From NCBI GenBank assembly GCA_965230495.1, contig OZ246004.1, positions 2,666,001-2,730,000 on the forward strand: a stretch of DNA of 64,000 nt. The letters run 5' to 3'. Made by a program: the position numbers and the translations under genes. The notes beneath the pieces were generated by a model. The model saw only the letters and a list, made by a program, of their open reading frames with translations. It was not told where the DNA came from and made no database searches. Of the stretch, positions 26,110-33,646 are shown one piece after another (position 1 is the stretch's first letter; each line of letters opens with the position of its first letter). Source of the stretch: JACJYM01 sp965230495 (GTDB taxonomy: Bacteria; Bacteroidota; Bacteroidia; Chitinophagales; Saprospiraceae).

Positions 26110-27501
26110 ATGAAAAATGCAATTAAGTTGTTCCAAAGGATTACCAATAAACTATTTGAAGACGAAAAATTGAATCCGGTATCCAAACATATTCCTTCTT
26201 CAGACCTGTTTTCTACACTTGATCTATCACTAAATAAAAAGGGCATTCCAGATTCAGAATTTGAAAATATTCTTAAGCAATTAGTTTTAGCATCACCCCG
26301 CACGGCTACCAAAGGGTTTTTCAATCAACTATTCGGGGGTAGAAATGAAAAAGCAATATTAGGTGAATTACTATCTGTTATCTTAAATAACAGCATGTAT
26401 ACATATAAAGCAGCAGGTCCTCAAATTGGAGTTGAAAAAACAGTAATCAGAGAAGTATGTAATTTGGTTGGTTGGGACACCAAATCGGATGGAACGCTTG
26501 CTCCCGGAGGCTCGATGACTAATTTCATGTCAATGGTTATGGCAAGAGATGCTGCTTCTAATGAAGTTCCGAGAAAAGGACTAAGCAAAAAAATGATAGT
26601 ATATACCTCCGAAGCATCCCATTATAGCATTCCTAAGAATGCTGCTTTTAGTGGGATCGGCAGGGAAAATGTACGCTATATTCCAACCGATACCAAGGGA
26701 AGAATAAATGTGGATGTTTTGGCGAGAACCATTGAAATAGATATTGCAAAAGGATGTATTCCCTCCTTGGTCAACCTTACAGCGGGTACTACCGTAATGG
26801 GTGCCTTTGATCCAATCAATCCTGTAGCTGAACTTTGTAATAAACACAAAATATGGTTGCATGTTGATGGAGCATATTGTGGCTCTGTAATATTTAGCGA
26901 TAAATACAAACACCTGGTCGAGGGTATAGAGAAGGTTGATTCGTTCTGTTTTAATGCCCACAAAATGCTCAGTACACCATTGTCTTGTTCAATTATAGTA
27001 GTTAAGGACAAAAAGTATCTTTATAATTCGTTTTCTAATGATGCAAATTACTTATATCAGACTGATCATGATGAGTTTAATCTGGGTAAAACATCTTTGC
27101 AGTGTGGAAGAAGAAATGACGCTTTGAAATTTTGGGCATTGTGGAAAAGTGTGGGAACGTCAGGATTAGAACAGATCGTAGATCATCAATTTGCCTTGGC
27201 AGAAAAGGCACGAGACTATATTCGAAATCACAAAGATTATACACTTTACAGTTATGACAATTCTGTCTCCGTTTGTTTTAATTATAAGGATATTCCAGCT
27301 AGGAAAATATGTACCGCTCTCTACGAAAATTCCCGATTGCTTGTAGGTTATGGAAACTTCGAAGACAATGAGTTTATTAGACTTGTTACTGTAAATGCTG
27401 AGAACAGCCAAGAGGATATCATATACTTTTTTAAGACTTTAGAAAAATTTGTAGAGGAGTCAAGTCTTTTTGAAATCAGTTCTGAACCTCTAGCTAATTA
27501 A
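26110..27501 (+). CDS. PLP-dependent acidic amino-acid decarboxylase (cysteine-sulfinate/glutamate type)
   Basis: This 463-residue group II decarboxylase has GFFNQLFGG, an N-terminal AGPQIGVEKTVIREV region, GGSMTNFMSMVMARD, LVNLTAGTTVMGAFDP, WLHVDGAYCGS and the PLP lysine in FNAHKMLSTPLSCS. The stretch LQCGRRNDALKFWALWKS closely resembles animal cysteine-sulfinate and glutamate decarboxylases. Adjacency to cysteine dioxygenase favours cysteine sulfinate as substrate, giving hypotaurine; glutamate or aspartate cannot be excluded by sequence alone. The sodium symporter gene follows by 25 nt. Confidence 0.88.
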   Translation: MKNAIKLFQRITNKLFEDEKLNPVSKHIPSSDLFSTLDLSLNKKGIPDSEFENILKQLVLASPRTATKGFFNQLFGGRNEKAILGELLSVILNNSMYTYKAAGPQIGVEKTVIREVCNLVGWDTKSDGTLAPGGSMTNFMSMVMARDAASNEVPRKGLSKKMIVYTSEASHYSIPKNAAFSGIGRENVRYIPTDTKGRINVDVLARTIEIDIAKGCIPSLVNLTAGTTVMGAFDPINPVAELCNKHKIWLHVDGAYCGSVIFSDKYKHLVEGIEKVDSFCFNAHKMLSTPLSCSIIVVKDKKYLYNSFSNDANYLYQTDHDEFNLGKTSLQCGRRNDALKFWALWKSVGTSGLEQIVDHQFALAEKARDYIRNHKDYTLYSYDNSVSVCFNYKDIPARKICTALYENSRLLVGYGNFEDNEFIRLVTVNAENSQEDIIYFFKTLEKFVEESSLFEISSEPLAN

Positions 27502-27526
27502 TCGAAAACCCAACTAAAATATCACA

Positions 27527-29020
27527 ATGATTGATATCTCCAAGATAATTGCTTTAACTCTGTATATCCTAGTACTATTTCTAATTGGGGTACTCGCTTC
27601 CAAACGTGTAAAAAGTATGAGTGATTATTATGTGGGAGGAAAGAAAATGGGATTTCTGGCTGTTGCATTTTCGGCAAGAGCCACAGGTGAATCAGGATGG
27701 CTTTTAATTGGTCTTACAGGTATGGGAGCCATATCCGGGTTATCTACTTATTGGGTTGTAGTAGGTGAAGTACTGGGTGTTGCTATTTCATGGTGGTTTA
27801 TGGCTAAACGATTCAAACGTAAATCTGATCAGTATAATGCCATTACAGTTCCCGATTATCTCGAAGCTCACTTTCAAACGCAGAATAAAAATCTTCGAAT
27901 ATTGGCTTCGACCATTTTGTCAGTGTTTGTTATAATTTACGTTGCTTCTCAGATAGACGTAACAGGCAAAGCCTTTGAGTCCATGATGGGTATTGAATAT
28001 TTCACCGGAGCCATACTAGGGTTTTTAATTGTTTTGGTTTATATTTTTATCGGAGGATTTGTTGCAGCTGTTTGGTCCGATATGTTTCAGGGTATACTAA
28101 TGTTCATTGGTCTCGTTCTTTTACCTATTGTTGTATTCTTTTCAATGGATGGAACTGATTCCATATATATGAGTTTGAATCAGATCGATCCAAGTCTAAC
28201 CAATTTATGGGGTACAAGTGATGATATTTGGATGAATGTAGCAACAATCCTAGGATTTGCTATGATAGGATTAGGCTTTTTGGGGTCACCTCAAGTATAT
28301 GTCCGATTCATGTCAGTAAAAAATGAAGACGAAATTGACAAGGGAAAATGGGTGGCTGTAGCCTTCACATTATTGACAGATACAGCAGCTGTAACGATAG
28401 GAATTTTGGCAAGAATATTATTTACCGAAAGTGGACAAGATCCAGAAGTAATATTGGGCAATACAGGAGAAAATGTCCTTTCAATAATGACAGAGAATTT
28501 TTTACCATATATTTTAGTAGCCATATATGTCGCTGTCGTTCTTTCAGCCATTATGTCCACAATAGATTCCTTACTTATTATTGCTTCAAGTGCCATTACA
28601 AGAGATTTTTATCAAAAAGTATTCCATCCAGAAATTCCTGATCATGCTCTATCAGGTATGACGAGAAAAGTTACATTCATTATGGCCTTGCTTGCTTTAG
28701 CTATAGCTATTATAATTGCTATACTTTCGCCTACCAGGACCGTGTTTTGGTTAGTAATATTTGGTTGGTCAGGTATCGCCGCATCTTTTTGTCCCGTAAT
28801 TATTCTATCTTTATTTTGGAAAGGTTATTCCGAATCGGGTGCAATAGCGTCAATGATTACCGGATTCTTATGTGTTCCATTATTTAAATTTCTTATTCCT
28901 AAAATAAATCACATTGGGCCTTATTTTCAACAACTGGATGTGTTAGCCCCTTCATTTTTAATTTCAATAATTATGGGTTGGATTTTTACCAAATTATACC
29001 CAAGAAAAATTATAGCTTAA
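27527..29020 (+). CDS. Sodium:solute symporter (SSS, proline-type)
   Basis: This is a 497-residue inner-membrane transporter with about 13 helices. SDYYVGGKKMGFLAVAFSAR, ATGESGWLLIGLTG and YIFIGGFVAAVWSDMFQG are typical of PutP-like SSS members. It is 25 nt downstream of the decarboxylase and very likely cotranscribed. Given its neighbours it may take up an amino acid or sulfonate/sulfinate, or release the product; the direction and substrate are unproven. Confidence 0.92.
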   Translation: MIDISKIIALTLYILVLFLIGVLASKRVKSMSDYYVGGKKMGFLAVAFSARATGESGWLLIGLTGMGAISGLSTYWVVVGEVLGVAISWWFMAKRFKRKSDQYNAITVPDYLEAHFQTQNKNLRILASTILSVFVIIYVASQIDVTGKAFESMMGIEYFTGAILGFLIVLVYIFIGGFVAAVWSDMFQGILMFIGLVLLPIVVFFSMDGTDSIYMSLNQIDPSLTNLWGTSDDIWMNVATILGFAMIGLGFLGSPQVYVRFMSVKNEDEIDKGKWVAVAFTLLTDTAAVTIGILARILFTESGQDPEVILGNTGENVLSIMTENFLPYILVAIYVAVVLSAIMSTIDSLLIIASSAITRDFYQKVFHPEIPDHALSGMTRKVTFIMALLALAIAIIIAILSPTRTVFWLVIFGWSGIAASFCPVIILSLFWKGYSESGAIASMITGFLCVPLFKFLIPKINHIGPYFQQLDVLAPSFLISIIMGWIFTKLYPRKIIA

Positions 29021-29442
29021 TAGGATTTAAATATGAGGTAATAACCTAAAAAGTATTTTTGCCTAAAGTGATACATTCACTTGATCTTCATAAAACAATC
29101 GTTTTTATCCAAAAAATTTGTGCTTGGGTAAAAGAGGAGAGTATACCTTATCTAATGTTTTTTTTAAGATTACAAACTAGATATCTCTGTTTATTTCAAA
29201 TTCAAACTTTTACATTCTAAAAAATATGCTTTCCCATCCTGATCTATATTTTATATAACCATATCAAAATAAACTGCTTTGTAAATCACGCCAAAATCAC
29301 ACTAGGACAAAGTTTATCATATACCATTTGTTTGGCCTACCCAATACCATTTTAGTAAGGTTGATTATATGACTTAACTCTCATTTGTTATATATTGTGT
29401 TTAAAGAACTTTGATTATTGCCAAAGTCTAAAGTAATTTGTT
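29021..29442. other. Intergenic region before the MarR gene
   Basis: This 422-nt stretch is AT-rich with no supported gene. A short inverted repeat, ACTTTG then CAAAGT (29408-29413 and 29422-29427), lies 15 nt before the MarR ATG and could be a regulatory site. No strong terminator was seen after 29020. Confidence 0.5.
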
Positions 29443-29922
29443 ATGCAATATTTAGAAATACTAGTCAAACTCCGAAAGATCATTCGATCTATAAATCTTG
29501 AAAGCAAAAAGATTCAAAAGGAATTTGGTATCAGTATACCACAACTGCTTGTATTGCAATATTTGTCAGACCAACCAGATTATAAAGCCTCAGGCAAGGA
29601 TATAAAAAATTATATAAACCTAAATGCCAGTACCGTTTCAGGTATTGTTCACCGTCTCGAAGAAAAAGGGTTAGTTGCCCGTTTACCCAATTCCAGAGAT
29701 AAGAGAGGAGTGTTTATTACTTTGACTGCCAAAGGTGCTGAATTACTCAAAACATCACCAACAACATTACAAGAGAAGATGTCTAAGCGATTAAAATCAC
29801 TATCTCAACAGCAAATCGAAGAGCTTGATTCCAGTATTGAAGTATTAACGAAATTAATGGACGCCGAGGATGTTGATGCTGCCCCTCTTATCACTTTAAA
29901 CGAAATTCCTAAATCTAAATAA
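29443..29922 (+). CDS. MarR-family transcriptional regulator
   Basis: This 159-residue protein has a MarR winged helix: SIPQLLVLQYLSDQPDYKAS, INLNASTVSGIVHRLEEKGL and the wing NSRDKRGVFITLTAKGAELL. The family usually represses neighbouring genes through short palindromes and responds to small molecules. A near-palindrome sits directly after its stop (29924-29941), and a perfect version sits before the GNAT gene (30747-30766); both are candidate sites. Confidence 0.92.
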   Translation: MQYLEILVKLRKIIRSINLESKKIQKEFGISIPQLLVLQYLSDQPDYKASGKDIKNYINLNASTVSGIVHRLEEKGLVARLPNSRDKRGVFITLTAKGAELLKTSPTTLQEKMSKRLKSLSQQQIEELDSSIEVLTKLMDAEDVDAAPLITLNEIPKSK

Positions 29923-29923
29923 A

Positions 29924-29941
29924 TACTTTCTATAGGAACTA
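29924..29941. promoter_or_regulatory. Imperfect palindrome, candidate MarR site
   Basis: TACTTTCTATAGGAACTA matches the perfect palindrome at 30748-30765 at 16 of 18 bases. It lies 59 nt before the next gene start (30000). Confidence 0.45.
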
Positions 29942-29999
29942 TTTACTTTATTTTACGTTGTAGTTAGTGTGCACTTTATTTCACTTTAATAAGACTGGT

Positions 30000-30356
30000 A
30001 TGTCAAAAAAGATTTATTTCAATAAAGCTGTAGATTGGGTATCTAAAAAAGCTTCTAATTCCTTCAAGGCTCAAATCGAAGGATATGAGTCAACAAGGGT
30101 ATTCACAAATAAAAGCACAGGGGAGGAAATACAAGCTGATTTTTCTTTTGAAACGCAGGGAGGAGCGAAATCATACACTGACATAGCTCTTAAATCTAAC
30201 TCACCTCAAAAACTTGTTACTAGATGGAAATTATTAAGTTTAATGGCTTCCATGAAACGAGGCAAACTATTTTTATTAGCTCCTAAAGGACATAAAATGT
30301 TTACCCAAAAATTGGTAGACAACTACAATATCAATGCTACAATTTATTCACTTTAA
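30000..30356 (+). CDS. Conserved small protein of unknown function
   Basis: This gene encodes about 118 residues from the ATG at 30000 (an upstream TTG at 29967 is possible). I do not recognise the family. Visible are a basic N-terminus (SKKIYFNKAVDWVSKKA), FETQGGAKSYTDIALKS and a GKLFLLAPKGHKMFTQKL end. The alternation of D/x/K residues around TDIALK is vaguely like PD-(D/E)XK nuclease folds, at low confidence. It precedes the bS21-like gene by 11 nt and is probably cotranscribed. Confidence 0.6.
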   Translation: MSKKIYFNKAVDWVSKKASNSFKAQIEGYESTRVFTNKSTGEEIQADFSFETQGGAKSYTDIALKSNSPQKLVTRWKLLSLMASMKRGKLFLLAPKGHKMFTQKLVDNYNINATIYSL

Positions 30357-30367
30357 AATACTTGTGT

Positions 30368-30550
30368 TTGATAATCATAGAAAGAAAAACTGACGAAAAT
30401 GTCGACCGAATGGTAAAACGGTATAAACGAAAACATCGTAAAATCAGACTAATGAAAGAATTAAGAAAGAGAAAGCATTTTACTAAAAAATCTGTCGCTA
30501 GGAGAAATGAAATTTTGAATGCCAAATACAGATTAGAAAATTTCACATAA
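30368..30550 (+). CDS. rpsU: Ribosomal protein bS21 paralogue
   Basis: This 60-residue protein is very basic and matches bS21 along its length: MIIIERKTDENVDRMVKRYK, then RLMKELRKRKHFTKKSVARR and EILNAKYR. The start is a TTG at 30368, giving the usual MIIxxxxxENVDR beginning; a TTG at 30362 is less family-like. There is no Shine-Dalgarno sequence. bS21 of Bacteroidota helps sequester the anti-Shine-Dalgarno end of 16S rRNA, so an extra copy inside an accessory region could alter start-site choice. Whether another bS21 exists elsewhere is not visible here. Confidence 0.85.
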   Translation: MIIIERKTDENVDRMVKRYKRKHRKIRLMKELRKRKHFTKKSVARRNEILNAKYRLENFT

Positions 30551-30555
30551 AATAT

Positions 30556-30750
30556 ATGCTTAAAAATCAGACAATTACTATTGTTAATTCTAACAAGAAA
30601 TGGACTTCTATAAGGTACGTTAACTCAACAGCCAAAGGCAGGGTGAATACAACAAAGCTTAAAGAACTATTTGCTGAGAATAAACTGGATATAACAAATC
30701 CAACAAAACTGACAGGTGAAAGATATAAAAATCATATACCTTCATATTAG
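30556..30750 (+). CDS. Small protein following the bS21 gene, function unknown
   Basis: This 64-residue protein is basic, with TITIVNSNKKWTSIRYVNS and TTKLKELFAENKLDI. No family is recognised. It starts 5 nt after the bS21-like stop, so coexpression is likely. The stop overlaps the 20-bp palindrome before the GNAT gene. Confidence 0.5.
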   Translation: MLKNQTITIVNSNKKWTSIRYVNSTAKGRVNTTKLKELFAENKLDITNPTKLTGERYKNHIPSY

Positions 30751-30766
30751 TTTCTATAGAAACTAA
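30747..30766. promoter_or_regulatory. Perfect 20-bp palindrome upstream of GNAT gene
   Basis: TTAGTTTCTATAGAAACTAA is self-complementary without a loop, as expected for a dimeric regulator site. It overlaps the end of the 64-residue protein gene and abuts the -7 element at 30770. The nearby MarR protein is the obvious candidate. Confidence 0.6.
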
Positions 30767-30769
30767 TTG

Positions 30770-30777
30770 TATCTTTG
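30770..30777 (+). promoter_or_regulatory. -7 element of the GNAT gene
   Basis: TATCTTTG, 4 nt before the ATG at 30782, predicts a leaderless transcript. The palindrome ends 3 nt upstream, so a bound protein would block polymerase. Confidence 0.5.
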
Positions 30778-30781
30778 GGCC

Positions 30782-31237
30782 ATGTCTGACTTTAACTATA
30801 AGATTTATACACCTTTTGACAAACTTACTACTATTGAAAGAATAGGTGTTGCCAATTTCTTGTATGAGCATCTCGGAAAGTACGGTGACGATTTAAAAGA
30901 CATAAAGCATTGTTTGGATTATGCGATGAGAGAAGTGTCGAATCAAGGAGGTTTCGTGATTACATGTTTAGATGGTAGAAGCATTATAGGTGTGGTAGTT
31001 GTCAACGAAACGGGCATGAGCGGCTACATCCCCGAAAACATCTTGGTATACATAGCAACCCACAAAAAGTACAGAGGTAAAGGCATTGGTAAAACATTAA
31101 TACAAAATGCCCTTAAGCAATCCAAAGGCGACATAGCGTTGCATGTAGAAGCTGATAATCCAGCTAAATCTCTTTATGAGAAGCTGGGCTTTTCTAACAA
31201 GTATCTTGAGATGAGATACAGCCGTATTAAAAACTAA
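30782..31237 (+). CDS. GNAT-family N-acetyltransferase
   Basis: This 151-residue enzyme has the acetyl-CoA-binding motif KYRGKGIGKTLIQNAL, then IALHVEADNPAKSLYEKLGF, the usual GNAT C-terminal half. I placed the start at the ATG at 30782. It acetylates an amine of an unknown molecule. Downstream are a symporter, an amidohydrolase and two amino-acid racemases, so an amino acid or derivative is a reasonable guess. Confidence 0.9.
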   Translation: MSDFNYKIYTPFDKLTTIERIGVANFLYEHLGKYGDDLKDIKHCLDYAMREVSNQGGFVITCLDGRSIIGVVVVNETGMSGYIPENILVYIATHKKYRGKGIGKTLIQNALKQSKGDIALHVEADNPAKSLYEKLGFSNKYLEMRYSRIKN

Positions 31238-31262
31238 AAATTAATTCAATAATAGATTCAAA

Positions 31263-31290
31263 CCGTCCACCATAACATTTTGGTGGATGG
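31263..31290 (+). terminator. Hairpin after the GNAT gene, possible terminator
   Basis: Arms CCGTCCACCA (31263-31272) and TGGTGGATGG (31281-31290) form a 10-bp stem with one G-T pair and an 8-nt loop. The following T tract is interrupted, so termination may be weak. Confidence 0.5.
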
Positions 31291-31313
31291 TCATTTAATT
31301 AAAAAAACGATAT

Positions 31314-31511
31314 ATGTATTTACAAAATGGAGGTGCAGAAGGAATGATTATTTGTGAAGACGAACCAAACCAAAAATCTGAGACCAAAGAAAATATAATT
31401 GATGTTCGAGAAGAACATAACAATTTGAAAAGAATTAGAGACGAAAGAAAATGTCGTGATTTTTCTAAAATGTCCTATTGGCAAATAGTTTCGCACAGTA
31501 CAATTCTTTAG
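31314..31511 (+). CDS. Possible small protein upstream of symporter
   Basis: This 65-residue reading frame has no recognised domain and is charged (ENIIDVREEHNNLKRIRDER). It ends 1 nt before the TTG start of the symporter, so its translation could feed the symporter start. It may be a real leader-type protein or a chance frame. Confidence 0.35.
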   Translation: MYLQNGGAEGMIICEDEPNQKSETKENIIDVREEHNNLKRIRDERKCRDFSKMSYWQIVSHSTIL

Positions 31512-31512
31512 G

Positions 31513-32940
31513 TTGACCTTTATCGATTATATAGTTTTTGGTGCATATTTCCTAATCATGATTGGCATCGGGATATATTTCTTAAAGAAGAATAAAAACC
31601 AAGATGATTATTATGTTGGAGGTAGGAATATGGGAACAGGTCACATTGGTTTATCCGTAGTTGCAACCGACGTGGGGGGTGGTTTTTCCATAGGTTTAGG
31701 AGGCTTAGGGTTCGTAATGGGATTGTCAGGCTCTTGGATGTTGTTTACTGGTCTTATTGGTGCTTGGTTAGCAGCTGTTTTTCTAATTCCTAAAATTAGT
31801 CTATTATCAAAAGAGAACAACCTTTTAACCTTTCCTCAGATTTTCACGCATTCCTTTGACAAAAAGGTTGCACTACTAGCAGGAATAATTTCCGCCATTG
31901 GTTATATAGGATTTACTAGTTCACAATTGCTCGCAGGAGCAAAGTTAGCTTCTGCTACATTTTTAGAATTGGACTTAAATACAGCTTTAATAATCATGGG
32001 AATAATTGCTGTGGGTTATACAGTTATTGGTGGTCTTAAAGCAGTCATATATACAGATACCATTCAATGGATCATCTTAATGTGTGGGTTGGTTTTTATT
32101 GGTATTCCATTGGCTTATATGGCTATAGGAGGCTGGGAGGCAGTGAGTACCAGTGTGCCAAATGAAATGCTGAGATTAGACAATATATCTGCTGTAACGT
32201 TTATCAATTGGTTTGTTACCATTGTCCCTATTTGGTTTGTAGGAATGACCCTTTATCAAAGAATATATGCTTGTAAAGATGTCAAAACAGCAAAAAGAGC
32301 TTGGTACATAGCGGGGCTTTTCGAGTATCCAATTATGGCTTTTATGGGTGTATTACTGGGGTTATTTGCAGAAGTAGCATTTACACAAGGCATGTTTGAA
32401 TATGCAGGTTTTGGGGTTGAATCTTCATTGGACGCAGAGATGGGACTACCATTATTATTGAGAACAGTCCTACCGACTGGATTATTGGGATTAATGCTGT
32501 CAGCATATTTTAGTGCAATAATGTCTACCGCAGATAGTTGTCTTATGGCTGCTTCTGGTAATGTAGTTACTGACATTATAGAACCCATAAGAAAGGGTAA
32601 AATCAACACTAAAAGTAGTTTGAGGTATTCTCAAATCGCCACATTAGTTATTGGTGTGTTTGCCCTATTACTTGCGTCAACCATGCAAAATGTTCTTAAG
32701 CTAATGTTAATGTCATACGCATTCATGGTATCTGGCTTATTTATTCCTGTTTTGGTTACACTTTTCGGACGAAATAAAAATGCGAAGGCAGCACTTTGGT
32801 CAATGATTTTTGGTGGATCTACAACACTAATTCTTATATTAACTGAGATCGATCTTCCCTTGGGGCTTGATGCTAATATTGGAGGAATTTTAGCATCAGC
32901 ATTCGTTTACTTTCTAATAGCAAAAATAAATAATGACTAA
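31513..32940 (+). CDS. Sodium:solute symporter family transporter
   Basis: This 475-residue membrane protein has about 13 helices; DDYYVGGRNMGTGHIGLSVV, GGLKAVIYTDTIQWIIL and AYFSAIMSTADSCLMAASGN are SSS signatures. The likely start is TTG at 31513; the N-terminal helix begins directly (FIDYIVFGAYFLIMIGIGIY). Its stop overlaps the NYN gene start by 8 nt. The substrate is unknown; the neighbouring racemases and amidohydrolase point to an amino-acid derivative. Confidence 0.9.
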   Translation: MTFIDYIVFGAYFLIMIGIGIYFLKKNKNQDDYYVGGRNMGTGHIGLSVVATDVGGGFSIGLGGLGFVMGLSGSWMLFTGLIGAWLAAVFLIPKISLLSKENNLLTFPQIFTHSFDKKVALLAGIISAIGYIGFTSSQLLAGAKLASATFLELDLNTALIIMGIIAVGYTVIGGLKAVIYTDTIQWIILMCGLVFIGIPLAYMAIGGWEAVSTSVPNEMLRLDNISAVTFINWFVTIVPIWFVGMTLYQRIYACKDVKTAKRAWYIAGLFEYPIMAFMGVLLGLFAEVAFTQGMFEYAGFGVESSLDAEMGLPLLLRTVLPTGLLGLMLSAYFSAIMSTADSCLMAASGNVVTDIIEPIRKGKINTKSSLRYSQIATLVIGVFALLLASTMQNVLKLMLMSYAFMVSGLFIPVLVTLFGRNKNAKAALWSMIFGGSTTLILILTEIDLPLGLDANIGGILASAFVYFLIAKINND

Positions 32941-33439
32941 TAATATAGTTGCAATAAATCAATCAGTTGCCATTCTTATTGATGGTAACAATATAGAAAT
33001 CAGTTTGAAAGCATTGGTTGGACAAAAAAATGCTCTATTAGATTTTGACAACCTAATTCCTAAGCTCTTAAAAGGTAGAGGATTGAATAGGTTAATTTAC
33101 TTCAGAGAGGGGAAAAGTATCTCAGACAAATTAGCCGAGAGATTATTAACACATTTTCATGGCTCCGTGATGCCTTGTCATAAGTCTGCTGATATACCAT
33201 TGACAATTAAGGCTACTCAGTTAGCTAAGAAAGTTGATACCATAATAATTCTTTCCGGTGACGCTGATTATGTGGAACTAGTGAGACATTTAAGAGGAGA
33301 AGGGGTAAGGGTTGAAATCGCTGCAATTCAGAAAACAACCGCAAAGATACTTATTGATGAGGCTGACCATTTTACCAATATTGAAGAAAGCGACTGTTAT
33401 ATTTTAAAAAATTATAAATCTAAGCGATCTATTAAGTGA
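32933..33439 (+). CDS. NYN-domain (LabA-like) putative ribonuclease
   Basis: This 168-residue protein has an NYN (PIN-like) domain with acidic residues for metal binding: AILIDGNNIEISL near the N-terminus, and TIIILSGDADYVELVRHLRG. LabA-type proteins are putative RNases, mostly of unknown target. Its start codon overlaps the transporter stop, so the two are translated together, which is an odd pairing for a nuclease. Confidence 0.88.
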   Translation: MTNNIVAINQSVAILIDGNNIEISLKALVGQKNALLDFDNLIPKLLKGRGLNRLIYFREGKSISDKLAERLLTHFHGSVMPCHKSADIPLTIKATQLAKKVDTIIILSGDADYVELVRHLRGEGVRVEIAAIQKTTAKILIDEADHFTNIEESDCYILKNYKSKRSIK

Positions 33440-33646
33440 TATAAAGAAATGACGTATAATGATACCTGTTTTAATTGTTACCATCTCTGGCACTTTATTT
33501 CGTAAAGTTAATTTGGTATTGTTAGCTTTTGGACGATTCTATTAAGTTGATTTACCACTACTTTTTTGTTTAGATACTTATACAGGTGACATGGTAGTTT
33601 CAGCAGTATTATTGTTTTGTTGGCTATAATTAAAAAAAATAGAAAA

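Noticed and set aside
26581..27011. Two overlapping minus-strand frames within the decarboxylase
   Set aside because: Both are shadows of conserved PLP-enzyme sequence on the plus strand.
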